DNA of 64,000 nt from Tubiluchus corallicola (Eukaryota > Priapulida > Priapulimorpha > Priapulimorphida > Tubiluchidae), in contig JAQGDQ010000084.1 of assembly GCA_030141605.1 (NCBI GenBank), forward strand, positions 62,001 through 126,000, given 5' to 3'. The notes under the pieces were generated by a model. That model ran no database searches and had not been told where the DNA came from. It worked only from the letters and a program-made list of their open reading frames with translations. Positions 1 through 20,892 of the stretch are shown one piece after another; positions within the stretch are counted from its first letter, which is position 1, and every line of letters begins with the position of its first letter. The position numbers and the translations under genes are program-made.

Positions 1-49
1 AAATGTTATATTGTTTTTCGTCATCTTCACACTGTATTTTGCCGTGCAG

Positions 50-177
50 AAAATGCTTGAGACTCTCTATGGAATTCATAACGTTCACACCAACCATGGT
101 CTAGTGTTCAGCGAATGGAGTACGATTGAAAAAGATATGGGTGACGAATTGCAGGCGGCGGGACACCACATGGACAT
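50..177 (+). CDS. SNX4: SNX4 exon (first in window)
   Basis: The exon follows a gtgcag acceptor and is read from KMLETLYGIHNVHTNHG to HHMD, ending AT before gtaaga (phase 2). It encodes the conserved BAR segment VFSEWSTIEKDMGDELQ. Upstream exons are outside the window. Confidence 0.93.
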
Positions 178-3100
178 GTAAGAGTTAATTTAGATAGCAT
201 AGCAACTTGACATTTTTATATTGCATCATGTTGAATGATATGTGCTTGCAAATCAAAGCCATCCATAAGTCAGCATGGTTAAAACTACGTTATGATGCTT
301 CAAAGTCAAATGCACCAAAAATTTTGTCAATTTTGTTTTTTTATAAAAACAAACGCTAAACATTTTGGACTTATGTATACTAATATCAAATTATCAAGAA
401 AATATTCAAAAAATACTAAAAATCTAATTTTATAACCCCATACCCACTTCTCTGGCTAGAAAGTAGTACTGCAATTGTAAAAGAAACTTGTATTTTCAAA
501 CTGTGATAATAGCTCGTGGAAGCATCCATTTTGTTTCGGGTTTTTTCTGTTGACAAGCGCAGATCTTCGTCAGGAAGAGCCATCTACTGAATTAACTTCA
601 ATGTGTTCGTGTAAAGTCCATAGCAACCAATATTTGTACAATCACTAAGTGTTTTGTAGAAACACAACAAAAAACAATGGCAAACTTCAACCGTGATTTT
701 CTCAAGGTTGTGTTTTTCAGTGTGCAGCCTGCACCTCAACTTCAATGTGGATTATCTCAGCTTAGAAATAACATAGAGCGATGAACTTGGTATCAAAATG
801 ATCCTCATGAAATGGATATTCAGGATATTTGAATAACTAGAAAATCTTAATTACTGACTCATGGATGATTTTGTTATGCAATATATCAGACTTTTATATT
901 CTAGCATTAAATTATCAGGAAATGTCCAAAAATACGAAAACTCTAAATTTGTAACTGCTTACCCACTTTTCTGTCTAGAAACTAGCACTGCAATTGTAAA
1001 AAAACTGAAATTTCTAATTCCGATTGGAACTTGTAGAAGCAGCCATTTTGTTTCGGTTTTTTCTGTTGACAAAACTAGATCTTCACCAGGAAGAGCCCTC
1101 TACTGGATTTAAACATAACTTCAATTTACTCTTGTAAAATCTGTAGCAACCACACTTTCGTACAGTTGCTATGTGTTTTGTAGAGAACCACAAAAAAGCA
1201 ATGGCTGACTTTAACAACTTCAATGTGGATTATCTCGGCATAGAAATAACATAGAGTGATGAATTGATCACTCTATGGATGATTTTGTTATGCAAGCACA
1301 CATTTTACTAATTTTTATACAATTTTTAAAAACAGTTTTTTAAAAAACATCGTATTATAGCTTCCGTGACAGTTTTTGTGTAGCTTCATGTCACAATAAG
1401 TTCATACTTTCTGTAAAAAGTAAATTAAACTCGTCTTGTATTACGGTTTAGAATCCCTTTAAAACTTCGTAATTTTACATGTTAATCAATTCAGTATCAA
1501 ATATTCAGAGCTAACACACTACTTACTTGTGTTTAGGTATGCGGCGTACATTGATGCAGCACTTGAGGATGAAGAAGAGTTCGCTGATCACTTGAAAGAA
1601 TATCTTTATTATGCTGATGCTATTAGGTGATGGTTGTTTTTGCATGTATTTGCATTTTGTACAAGTGGTGCTGCATTCGTAATGTATTTGGCGACCCAGG
1701 TCATGATCAGTGACGCATTAACTGATCACAAGTATATATTTGCTAATAATTCTTACTGCAAAATCTATATAAGCTAACAGATAACCAACGAGAAGGAAGG
1801 TCCTATAAGAATTGCTAGGTAGAATCATTTTTATCCTGCATTCTTATCGTACAGTCACTCTCCGATATAAGGGACACTTCCGGACCGGAAAAAACCGTCA
1901 CTTGTATCCGATATCCCTTTTAGCCGCCTAAGTTGAGTCAGACTGAGGGTGTATCTAGACCTGTACTTTTCTGCATTTTTACCCATATTTTTATGGATTA
2001 TTACTACAAATTCAGTACAAACGGTGTGTAGGAAGTTCCTTCAGTGATGCCAGACGTATGTGACCGTAGAAATCGAGCTGTTCGAAGGCCGAGTTTGCGA
2101 AAAATTGAGGTTAAAAATCGATCAATTTCGCTTTGATCATAAGGTCCCTTATATGGGAGGTAATTTACTTACGCGGGACCTGAAGATATCGTCCCTTATA
2201 TCCGAGTACCTTATATACGAAGATTTTTACATACGAAAAACCTTTTATACAGGAGATACTATCAATAATTTTAACTCTGCTTCAGGACTGTAAGCATTTG
2301 CTACATTTTGCACGTGTTCACGAAAAACTTCTCTCACTAAGCAGCGATTATGTTATGTGTGATAATTTTTGTAGGTTTCTACTCCTCACATGATGGATTT
2401 TCATGCATTATTATATACGAAATACATTTGCTTACCTTGGACAATTTAAAAAGCAACTTTTGATGAAAAAATTTAAGAAAGCTTTCAGTAACTGCAGTGT
2501 TTGCACTGTAACAATGTACAGTATCACTTGTGTGAAATTGGCTAATGCAGAAAATTTCAACTATCCAGACACAACACTCTAATAAACTTTGACCTCATGT
2601 CTACTCTATTTTCAAGGACAAATTCCTGTTGAAAGATGAAACGACCTTAATATTTCTCCTTGGCTGATTGTTTGATTTTTCTTGGAACTCTGCACAGCAG
2701 ATAGTTCTCTTGGGCTGCCGAAGCCAGGCTATCAATAAATTAGTGTGTATGACCACACAAGTGTACAGCAGACTAAGCTACTCAATAGGCTAAGTTGGCG
2801 TGCCAGAAGAGGGTGTGCTTTTCTTAATTTTATACAATTAAATCACTTATAAATGTTTAAACATATAGCATGATTAACCAGCAGAGATTCTCCTGAATAG
2901 AACAGCACCTAATTTATAATCACTTAATTACGTCTGCACTCATACAGTAGCAGAAAAGTCATAGGTCTTATAAGACATATTTTGAACGGTCCTGAAGGAG
3001 TTAATGTCAGCAGAGTACTGTACTAAGAATGTACTAATAAATCTAGAAAATGACTTTGAAGATGCTTTGCAACTCTGCCGGCTGCCCACTACTGCCAAAT

Positions 3101-6100
3101 TGGAACCTGCAGTGAATTGATTTTTAATATGAGCGTTTATCCATTTTAATTAAGCACAATTATTTTAGATGCGTGTGTAGGAAGCATGAATTGCTTCAGC
3201 ATGAACTGGAAAAAGCGGAGAACTTGCTAGCCGCTCGTGGTCAAGAAAAAGAGCGTCTTTTGCAGGGCAAAGTTGGCTGGGTTGGTGGAATAAAGAACAG
3301 AGTAAGTCGCTTCTCTTTGTTATAAAGATAAGGTTTCGTGAGATTGTAATTAGATTAGATTGTCTTAATGCAAAACTGTTGACAATCCCTTTTGCCTGTG
3401 TGGGTTGTAATTTTTTAAATTTCGCTGTCAGAGAGAACTTTAAAGCATGCAGAAATTATCTTACAGAATGCAATGAACAAAGCTATTGCTAATACATGAA
3501 GCACTACCAGACATTAACATTGTTGAAGCAGGTATCATAATAAACATGTTTTAGTCCAGTGAACACTTAACGCAGGCAGATGTATGTAACAAACAAACTG
3601 AGCATCGCAAACACAGCAAAATATTGGAAAAAATTTTCAATTGATATTTGACCAAATCTTTGCTGCATTCTACTTTGAAGCATCATAATGTAGTTCTAAA
3701 TATGCCGACGTTTTCCATTTGCAAGTGCACATATAATCTTAAACACTTTTCACTATACTTAAGGTCACATTCGTAGGCATAGCAAACAGATTTAACTATG
3801 TACCTTCAAACATTCAGAGACATACTGAGTAGACAAACTGACGTAAGTGATTGCTATTTGAATGAAAGTGAATGCAGGCCTTTTGTTTTCATGCTAAAAA
3901 GTCACTAAATTCTGTGTAAATGGTTTTTTTCTCTCCGCAGATGTTTGGGTCAGGTTGGGAAACTCCAGAACAAAAAGAATCTCGGTTACAAGAAGCAGAA
4001 GATAACATCATTTTAGCTGAGGAAGCTGTGCTCCTGGCAACAAACCAAGTGAGGTAAATTGAATTTTTTCTTGGATATTTTATTATCGAAAACGTTGCTA
4101 TCTTTTTTTCATCAGATCCAACTAGGAATTTAATATTTGTGTGCTTACATAACAAAATCATCCATAAGTTGGCAATTACTTTTCTAGTCTTTCACATACC
4201 CTGAATCTCCATTTCATGAGGATCATTTTGATACCAAGTTCATCACTCTATGTTATTTCTATGCCGAGATAATCCACATCGAAGTTGTTAAAGGCCATTG
4301 TTTTTTTGTTGTGTCTCTACAAAACACATAGCAACTGTACGAAAGTGTGGTTGCTATGGATTTTATAAGAGCAAATTGAAGTTATGTTTAAATCCAGTAG
4401 ATGGCTCTTCCTGGTGAAGATCTGGTTTTGTCATCAGAAAAAGCCCAAAGCAAAATGGCTGCTTCTACGAGTTTCAAACGGAATTAGAAAATTCAAGTTT
4501 TTTTACAATTGCAGTGCTGGTTTCTAGACAGAAAAGTGGGTAAGCAGTTATAAAATTAGATTTTTAGTATTTTTGGACATTTCCTGATAATTTGATGCTA
4601 GAATATAAAAGTCTGATATATTTAGCATTTGTTTTCACAAAAAATAAAAAATTGACATTTAACCAAATTTTTTGGTGCTTTCTACTTTGAAGAATCTTAA
4701 CATAGTTTTAACTATGCCGACTTATGAACGGTTTTAGTTTGCAAGCACACATAGTATGCCACTTGTAGTTATAGAACGGTGCCGGTCGGGGACCATAATA
4801 AATTTAATTAAGAAAAGATAATTAATGCTTATGGTATTGTTATTCGTTTGTCACCAACACAACTTAGAAGTCTCATTTACACAGGGAAAAAATTTACTGC
4901 ATTCGACAAAGAGAGCTTATTATTACGAGCTCACTGAATTCAATGTTTGCTTCATCAGCCCACACATGCATTGTTGAGGGTGGCGTCTAGAACAATCACG
5001 TAATTTCGCAGAGCTTCCAGATATTTGTACATGTACAGTAAGTCCTCGCTTAACGACGCTAATGTGTTCCAGTAAAATGCGATGTAGCGAAGCGAATCGT
5101 CGTTAAACGAAGCCAAGGCTTCCATAGAAAGTAATGAGATATGTTCCAGAGACAAAAATCAATGCTGCTTAATTCATATATCTTAATCATTTTCTAAGTT
5201 TTATTCGTATTTCTACCGATTAATTTCTTTCTGCTTGCCTGAAATCACCTATGTATCTTCCTTAACAAATGCATTTGCCCAGAACAGTGTATGTTTTTAT
5301 ATGAACTAACGCTGATTGTCTGTCTTTTCTTATGATGGTCAATGTTTTTAATGTGGCAAATAAAGATTTTAGTCTTACTACTTATCTAGCTAGTGGTTTA
5401 GCTAGTGGTTTCTCTTTTGTTAGTGTTTAAGCCGAGGCAGTTGTTAAACAATAAACACTGCACAGTCAAAGCCAAGCTCTGGGCGACCTTGGGAATTTTA
5501 TCTAGATACTTAGTCCGGTTGCTGTAGCAACAGGTTGCACACATAAAGCTTGCCGTAGATTTTACTTGATAGCAGTCGGTCGAGAAGAAAAATTGTATAT
5601 AATAATTACACTGTTTGTTTTACTAGTGCATAAAAAAGGGTTTCCAATGATCAGCGTCGTTAAAACGAAACATCGCTAAACGGGGAGTCGTTAAGCGAGG
5701 ACTTACTGTAACACTGTAGAATAATAATAATAATAATAATTACACTGTTTGTGTTACTAATGTATTTTTAGAACAGGATAATGCAATATGTATCGTTTTA
5801 ATGCATCAAATTAGGTGAAAATGTTGTGAGTCTTTAAGTGAAAAAAGGTGTCGAATGATCAGCGTTGCTAAAACGAAACGTCGCTAAACGGGGTTCTCGT
5901 TAAGCAACTACTTACTGTAATACTGTAGAATTACCTATAATGATTTATACATCATAGTGGTGATTCTATAATGTTCTGGAACCTTAATTATACAATAAAA
6001 CTACCTGTAGGTATAAGTAGTGTTGATTGATCGGCTGGCATGTGTAAAGTGATTTTCTTGTGTGAACTTTGTGTTTTGGATTTTCATTTGCATACTTTTA

Positions 6101-9100
6101 AAAGTCCTTTATAACTACTACATTAATAATTACAGCTTGAGCTAATAAACTAACTTGAACTTTGAACTTGTAATGTACTTTATTAATTTTACCTGTGATA
6201 TTAACAACCTTTGTGTTCTGTGCAGAAATTAATTTCAACTGTTTTGTTCAAAACACTGCTTTATTTTGTCCCTGTTGTTAAATGTAACATTATTCTTTGT
6301 TTTACAATTTTTATTTGTTAAATAGATACGTGAGTGGCGGCTTGTAGCTAAAATTAGTGAGGGTGCTGCTTCAGAAAATTGTACTACCCTTACATGATGC
6401 TCTGGTTCTGTACAAGTATAAAGAAAGAACTGAAGAAAAAAGACATTATATGGAATATTATTGATATTGATAACATTGAGTGAAAATAGGGGGTGCTGCT
6501 GTTTCACAGTACCTATACACGAGCTGTCACTGAGATACACATTTTTGCGAACTGTAACAAACTGTAACAACTGTGCAAACTGTAACTTGTGGCTTACAAG
6601 TTATTTCATTATTAGTGCCTTCACTGATGCTGCGCTAGAAGAAGCCGAACGATTCAAACAGCAGAAAAACAAAGACATTAAGGACATTTTGAGTTCCTAC
6701 ATTGACAGGCATATTAACATGTGTAAGAAAGTAAGTGTACTGAACACGTTTAAATTACATTGAAATCATTGTTACCCATATAAAGCTCACTAATTCATCT
6801 AAACTCGGCCAAAACAAGAAATATCTTCTCAGGATTTCAAAGAACTTTGTTCTGCTATAATTTTAGTTCGTATCCGCACGACTAGAGGAAGGATTTTTAG
6901 TTTTTGGACTAGAAACTATCGCATTAACATTTTCAAGGTTGTAGTAAGCAAGCAATATATTGTCATTATATTATAGAAATAATGAAATTTGTGCGGTTTT
7001 ACATACTGCATTAGAAAAAATTAACACAAATAAATTCAATCAGTCGTTACATCAATTTACAGCATTACAAACGCTGATCAATTTATTCAGTGACACAGAG
7101 AATACAGTGTTCCCTCACTTATCATGGGTGTTCCGTTACCCATGAAATGAGTGAATTTCCGCGAAGTATGGACGCTATATTTATTTTAGTAGTTATACAT
7201 TATTTTAAGTCTTTATAAACTCTCCCCACACTCTTATACATAACCCTTTCCCATTCCGTTAATAACTTTTCCCATACTGTACAATACGTACTACACATGT
7301 GCAAAATACTTTAGGAGTACCGCAAAAATCCGCAAAACAGCAAAAATACCGCGATAAATATTACACATTAATATTTTTGAAAACTCGCGAGTCTGCGATA
7401 AATGAACATGCGAAGTAGCGAGGGAACACTGTATTGCAAATTTTCTGGAATTTAATTTGCTGAAATTTACTGTTGATGGTGCAAATTGTAACGTGATAGA
7501 AAGAATTTAAAGTTCTTGTGATTTTAGCTTTAAGTGAACCGTATCTACGACCAGAGGGGAGCGTTTCAAAAAACTTGTTACCTGGATGGCATTTGTTATT
7601 AATAATAACTTGTGCTCTCTTTGCAACTCTCGCCTCGTGCAACTGTGTTACAGGTTGCTGTTCAATTTCTATTACGCTTATGAGGAACCTACTGCGGGTT
7701 ATGGCTGATGGCTTACAGTAGATAAACTGCAGTTAGCAGAAGACGGAAAACAGATTATCTGTGTGAGAGGGACCATTGGTAAACAAACGTTCATTTTTCA
7801 TGAGGCGGCTTTTTCTCCTCGCGGCTTATGGATTGTGTCCAGCTCCATGTGACACCGGTCTCCAGCTCTGCATTGTGTCCAGCTCCATGTGACACCGGTC
7901 TCCAGCTCTGCATTGTGTCCAGCTCCATGTGACACCGGTCGTATTCTGCCGATATTTGGAGTTGAAGAGAAACTGTGAAGAGTGCCATGATGACCCTTTG
8001 GTGGACAACTTTGAGAGAAATAGTTGAATTTTTTAATGATTCATGATGACAATATGCAGGAGAATAAAATACAAACGTAATGATTTTTTCACAATATTTA
8101 TAACCTAGAAATGTTTTTCGGTTAAATTATTTAATACACAAACATTTTTTTTAACTATTTTGGAAACTTTAAAATATTTCGCAACTAAAAATCCTCCCTC
8201 TAGTCATAACCAGGGATTGTTATCTGCTGATTTTCTTCCTATTACTGTGGAAGTCAATGTGACCTGTTCGTCGTCCATTTGTGTGCTTCCACATAGCAGG
8301 TGTATTAATTTTGCAATTTGCCCTATCATTTGTGATTCAGTAATTCGAAGGTGATGATGAAAAATTGTATTTAGAATCTTCTGATTAAAGGGAAACCGGA
8401 CGATTGTGTAAACACGAGTTTAGAATAAAGAATGCTCTAAAACATTGAAAACTACAATGGCTTTTTTAAATCAATGTTTAAATTAAATAGTAATTACTTC
8501 GGATACTCAAATTTTGTTAAACTTTCAAAGCTACGCGCAGCTCAGTGAATCTGCTAAGGTTGGCAACGGCGCCTTTTTGTCATATTCGCGTAGCCAACAA
8601 ATAGAAGGTGGTACCGTGACAACCATGATCATGAACTGCAGTGTTAGTTTTTGACGTCATATGATGTAGAGCCCATTTTCGTGACATCATGTGTTTAAAC
8701 AGTAACACTTGCACAAATGTTCTTGACGTGCAAGGGAAGATGCCTGCCATTGCACAAACTGTGGTTAGTTTATGATGTAAGCAATAGCTGTGTTCGGCTA
8801 CCGTTAATTAACTTTCTAAGCTAATTATTCAAATATAGGAAACAATTGCTAACATTTCTAGGCAAGAGAATGTGCACTTTGGACAGTAAATTAAAATGAG
8901 ATTGAGTCTAAACAATCGTCCGGTCTTCCTTTAAAAATCCCTTTTTAACTGATGTGCCACATTTACTTGTTAATGATTGATTAAAGTCGGTTGATCATTT
9001 TAAAGTCTGAAAACTTACTATTTTAATGAAGCCTTCAGTGGTTGAGATAATCTTGTACTCTTTACTATTGTTTACATGTTTCATGGCACTGCTTTTATTA

Positions 9101-9352
9101 TTTTACTCAATTTTCCATCTTTTTATTATTTTTCCTTTCTTTGTCACATTCAATGTACGTTTAATCAAATCAATGTGCCACGGTCTTAAATATCTTATGA
9201 ATTAGTTTTTTACTAATTTTGATGATCTTTTATTTATAAGATGCATTTTATCATCCTGTAAAATGCATTAAAAATACTCAATAAGTTATTTATTATTATT
9301 TCAGGGAAAACAGATTTGGCGCAGTGCAAAGAGTCGCTTTGAAAAGCTGTAA
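50..9352 (+). CDS. SNX4: SNX4 (sorting nexin-4), 3' part: six exons, BAR region to stop
   Basis: The six exons are 50-177, 1537-1626, 3169-3301, 3941-4053, 6616-6730 and 9305-9352. All junctions are GT-AG and the phases agree (2,2,0,2,0). They give 208 residues ending in a stop. The product reads VFSEWSTIEKDMGDELQAAG, then AGHHMDMYAAY, CRKHELLQHELE, GWETPEQKESR and INMCKKGKQIW. This is the pattern of the C-terminal BAR domain of animal SNX4. SNX4 is a PX-BAR sorting nexin that binds PI3P on early and recycling endosomes and returns cargo such as the transferrin receptor; it also acts in autophagy. The PX domain and the start codon lie to the left of the window. The C-terminus matches the human protein in length. 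The helices are charged and coiled-coil-like. SNX7 and SNX30 are relatives, but the GHHMD...YAD..KEYL..A and ETPEQ motifs fit SNX4 better. The introns hold several mobile elements. Confidence 0.95.
239..1304. mobile_element. Family A MITE, one full copy fused to a second partial copy
   Basis: The segment begins with the TGTGCTTGCA end and the text atccataagtcagcatgg. It runs to a first right end near 881 (tttgttatgcaa). It then re-enters the interior of the same family at 882 (tatatcagacttttatattc) and ends with gcaagcacaca near 1304. Related copies lie at 4138, 18251, 30404, 38516 and 50377. No transposase is visible. It occupies an SNX4 intron. Confidence 0.75.
1537..1626 (+). CDS. SNX4: SNX4 exon
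   Basis: The exon lies between a tgtttag acceptor and a gtgatg donor. It reads YAAYIDAALEDEEEFADHLK and then EYLYYADAI, aligning with the LEDEEHYADQLKEYLFYAEA stretch of human SNX4. Phase is 2 at both ends. Confidence 0.93.
1852..2265. mobile_element. Pogo/Tigger-like MITE, family G copy 1
   Basis: The left end reads ta-CAGTCACTCTCCGATATAAG. The interior shares long stretches (gttgagtcagac, ccatatttttatggattatt, cgagctgttcgaaggcc) with the copy at 27992. The right end is decayed and was placed only roughly. It lies in an SNX4 intron. Confidence 0.65.
3169..3301 (+). CDS. SNX4: SNX4 exon
   Basis: The exon lies between a tattttag acceptor and a gtaagt donor. It encodes CVCRKHELLQHELEKAENLL, followed by a basic/polar stretch ending VGWVGGIKNR. 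CRKHEL is a signature of SNX4. It ends in phase 0. Confidence 0.93.
3627..3735 (+). mobile_element. Family A fragment, terminal ~110 bp
   Basis: The text caattgatatttgaccaaat, then ctactttgaagcatcataat, tatgccgac and gcaagtgcacata corresponds to the terminal part of the family A element seen complete at 4138. Confidence 0.6.
3941..4053 (+). CDS. SNX4: SNX4 exon
   Basis: The acceptor is ctccgcag and the donor gtaaat. The exon reads MFGSGWETPEQKESRLQEAE and then DNIILAEEAVLLATNQV, matching the FGQETPEQREARIKVLEEQ region of SNX4. It ends in phase 2. Confidence 0.93.
4138..4751 (+). mobile_element. Family A MITE, near-complete copy
   Basis: The ends form an inverted repeat: TGTGTGCTTACATAACAAAA at the left, and the complement of gcaagcacaca at the right after ccgacttatgaacggtttt. 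The element is about 614 bp with no ORF of note. It sits in an SNX4 intron 85 bp past an exon end. Confidence 0.78.
5036..5917. mobile_element. Pogo/Tigger-like element, family F copy 1, with a repeated right end
   Basis: The termini CAGTAAGTCCTCGCTTAACG and its complement, ending at 5708, are flanked by TA, as in pogo-type elements. After the first right end, a second diverged copy of the right end (about 5730-5917: gatcagcgttgctaaaacg through cttactg) follows in tandem, with a short AAT microsatellite between. A shorter copy in the opposite orientation lies at 24745-25072. Confidence 0.78.
6332..6532. mobile_element. hAT-like MITE, family B copy 1 (internally deleted)
   Basis: The ends read gagtggcggcttgtagc and, at the right, cacgagctgtcactg. 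The flanking 8-mers agatacgt and agatacac match at six of eight positions, as expected of an aged hAT target duplication. Its right end is 83 bp upstream of an SNX4 splice acceptor. Confidence 0.7.
6616..6730 (+). CDS. SNX4: SNX4 exon
   Basis: The acceptor is cattattag and the donor gtaagt. The exon encodes AFTDAALEEAERFKQQKNKD and then IKDILSSYIDRHINMCKK, parallel to ADIERFKEQKNRDLKEALISY of the human protein. It ends in phase 0. Confidence 0.93.
7105..7431. mobile_element. Tigger-like MITE, family E copy 1
   Basis: The ends CAGTGTTCCCTC and GAGGGAACACTG are perfect inverted repeats, flanked by TA on both sides. The interior shares ccccacactcttatacataa and catgtgcaaaatactttag with the copies at 12618 and 41856. 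It lies in the last SNX4 intron. Confidence 0.82.
7832..7948. repeat. 40-bp minisatellite, about 3 copies
   Basis: A unit containing gtgtccagctccatgtgaca and then ccggtctccagctctg is repeated at 40-bp spacing in the last SNX4 intron. Minus-strand reading frames through it are repeat translations, not genes. Confidence 0.85.
8389..8930. mobile_element. piggyBac-like MITE with TTAA flanks
   Basis: The ends AGGGAAACCGGACGATTGT and, on the other strand, AGGAAGACCGGACGATTGT form an inverted repeat. TTAA lies immediately outside both ends (8385-8388 and 8931-8934), the hallmark piggyBac target site. There is no transposase frame. It lies in the last SNX4 intron. Confidence 0.7.
9305..9352 (+). CDS. 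SNX4: SNX4 last coding exon with stop
   Basis: The acceptor is atttcag. The exon reads GKQIWRSAKSRFEKL and then TAA, like the human terminus GIQVWTNAKECFSKM. It sits 2.57 kb beyond the preceding exon, after an intron with three mobile elements and a 40-bp minisatellite. Confidence 0.92.
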   Translation, partial: GKQIWRSAKSRFEKL

Positions 9353-10560
9353 GTTTGTTTGGCCTGGATAGTTTCAACTCAGGGCAGAATATGGGAACGT
9401 GTTTCTGTATTTGTTAGTGTTGCTTGACAGGTTGTACGTGATGGAGTGTCTATGCAAGCCGTGGTGGTAATCTCATAATTTAGTTTATTTTTGTTAAATT
9501 TTCATTATTAAATTTTTATAGTAATGTGATTTTATGATCACTCTTGTTGCTACAATTGTTTGTTTGCAGTGCAGCTAACTATTAGGCTTATTAACTTTTT
9601 TTAAACTCATTTTAGATAAATATCACTAATAGAAAAATATCTTGAAGACAGCAGTTAGTTTGAGAATTCGAGCCAAATAACTACTTCATCTGGTCAGGGG
9701 CGTATCAATATGCCCTAAGCTGATAATTCTGTATCGCCCATCTTTATTGTGAATTTATGGTTGCTTATGTAATGAGTTGATTAAACAATTACTTGTGGTT
9801 TCTTAGAAACACTGTCAACTTAGTTTCTGCGTGGTCATTATTAATTACATGTATTTGCATAGCGCTTATATTGAAATAGGCTAAGCAACTGGTTGTTGTG
9901 TCGTTGCACCTCTTCGTTATGTGGCACTTACATAGAAGTTGCGCTCAGTAACTGCCTGTGGTGTGTTATAAACTGCACCCTTTACATACATACGAAAGTA
10001 TACACATTTTCTGAGAATTAGAATTTTTTCTAAAATGTGGCATCCTCAAACTTTGGCGCCCTAAACTATAGCCTAGTTAACCTATTGGTTAATACACCCC
10101 TACATCTGGAAAGTGATTTTAGGTACCACCAACCGTGTTTAAAATTAGTGGGAATCTGATTAATGAATGTTTGTTTATATTGGCAATGAAGCCTTAGGGA
10201 CCAATTTAGGACTAAGATTTTTCACTCATGTATATTGTAGATACAAATGATAATCACGTGTTATATTGAAGTAATTTACACTAGTGTTAATTTTCTTTTC
10301 GTTTCGCTCTTTGGTTACTATGGCAACCTTAGAAATATCATCTCCTTTTTAAAGTGAACTGTTCGTGACCACTGATCACATTTAAAGAGTTAAAAAAATT
10401 TTAATATGTAAACCTCTAAGTATGTTATGCCTTTAAGCATATTTAATAAACATTCCAGTATCTTATTTTGTTTCTTCGAATAGCAAGAAAAATTCATTCG
10501 AAATACATTTCAATTTGTTGGTTAAAGTGGGGCAAGCGCAGCTCAGCATATGATAACTAC

Positions 10561-10961
10561 GGTGAGCATCAAAACTTCGAGTTCGAACGTTCAGATTTGA
10601 TTCGAACGAGCTTTTTAGTTCCAATTCGATTTGAACCTAAAATTATAGATTAGAATAATTCAGCACATCAACCACATAGGCTCTTTATCATTAAAATGTT
10701 TGAAACAGCATGCAATTAACACAGTTTAGCTGCAGTTTCTGTGCAAAATTTTCAACAAACTAGTAGTGGTTTTACTGCAGAACAAAATCAAGTAATATGC
10801 ATGATCTTTGTAAGATCAGTTTTTACTAGTGGTTCGAAAACTCGTTCGAAAATCTTTCAAACTCAATTCGAATTCGAAATACTGAATTTCAAGTTCGATT
10901 CAAATTCGAAAGTGATTAGATTCGATTCGAGTTCGCTTTCTGGTAAAGAATGCTCACCTCT
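10561..10961. mobile_element. Family J element rich in TTCGAATTCG motifs, copy 1
   Basis: The segment runs from ggtgagcatcaaaacttcga to tgctcacctcta and carries many overlapping TTCGAA/GATTCGA palindromes. A better preserved copy at 22652-23090 shares its ends (GGTGAGC / GCTCACC) and interior. It lies between the SNX4 and PSMA2 3' ends. Confidence 0.65.
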
Positions 10962-11295
10962 AATGGTAACTTAAAAACTAGTCAAACAAAGGAAATATCC
11001 GAATTTACACATTTTTTATAATAAATGCATGTTTTACAGATAAACCATTCACAAGTCTCAAATTATGATAAACAAATTTACCATTTAAAATGAAAAACTG
11101 TAAGCTTAGAGGCACAGACAATTGCACACGGTGAATATAACTTTACCGATTAGCTGAAAAAGAAATTATTCCAGCAATTATCCAATAATCCGACAAAAAC
11201 CAACCTTAAAATTGTACAATGTTCAGTCATCATCTTCTGGATAATCACTAAATGCAAACAGCGGTCATTCAGTTAATAAACATGTACATTATAAT

Positions 11296-11949
11296 CAGGG
11301 ATGCTAACGAAACTGAAGTTACAAACCAAAACCGAAATTTATGAAACATAGCAAACCGATACCGAAATGAAACCAAACCGAAATCATTTTTGCAAAACCA
11401 ACTGCTATCAAAACTAAAAAAAATTCTGAAATAAATAAAATACTTTGTTTTTGTTCGTTTGCTTTTATTTACTCTGATACAAGCTTGACGAAGCAGCTAA
11501 GCAAAAAATCGTAGCAAAAAAAAGTAGAACAACGTTTATGAGATCACAAAGTTTCAAAAAAATTGATAAATGTTATTTTTGTAAATATTTTGTTGCTTAT
11601 ATTTCATAAATTATAAAATTAAACTTGATTTATTCAAATTATAGTTTGACATTTCGGTTGATTGTGCCTGGAGACCTTAAAGCTTCACAGTCTCAGCACT
11701 GAAGATATGCCACATTGCCATAAAAAGCATGATACAAATGGTACAAAAAGTTAAATAAACGATATTTACACTTTATTTGAACTATTCTAACCAAAATTTT
11801 TCAGCGATTTTTAACATCTAGAAGAAAAAATAGGTAAGCTGGATAAGTACTACTAAAACTGCAGAAAAATGCTACCGAAAGTTTCAGCTGCGAAACTCGA
11901 TAATTTTCGGCAAAAACGAAATGAAATTTTCGTTTCGGTAACATCCCTG
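11296..11949. mobile_element. hAT-like non-autonomous element with 8-bp target duplication
   Basis: The ends CAGGGATGCTAACGAAAC and, at the right, gtttcggtaacatccctg are inverted. Flanking 8-mers attataat (11288-11295) and attgtaat (11950-11957) differ at one base, as expected of a hAT insertion. The interior is rich in ccgaaa/cgaaat repeats and has no transposase. Confidence 0.82.
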
Positions 11950-12212
11950 ATTGTAATCAGCAAAAATCAACTAACTGGTGACAAGGTTCCATAATGATGG
12001 TGATGTCAGAAATGATAATGATGCATTCTTGCCAACAAAAAGAGGTAAGAACAAAAAACATTAGAAGTCACATTCACGGAAAACGCGTTGAGCTAATCAA
12101 AAATTGTACATATGAAGACAGCTCAGGCCGGCGATATAACAACGTAAATGAATTAAGTTGTCCAAGCAAGACTCCGGATCACTAGTTTCAAAGAGATCGC
12201 ACAGTTTGCAAG

Positions 12213-20892
<8,680 letters not shown>

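Larger units (their letters stand above)
9353..12212. other. Intergenic region between the convergent SNX4 and PSMA2 3' ends
   Basis: No coding exon was recognised here. The region must hold both 3' untranslated regions. It contains two mobile elements (10561-10961 and 11296-11949). Candidate poly(A) signals are common in such AT-rich DNA and cannot be assigned. Confidence 0.6.
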
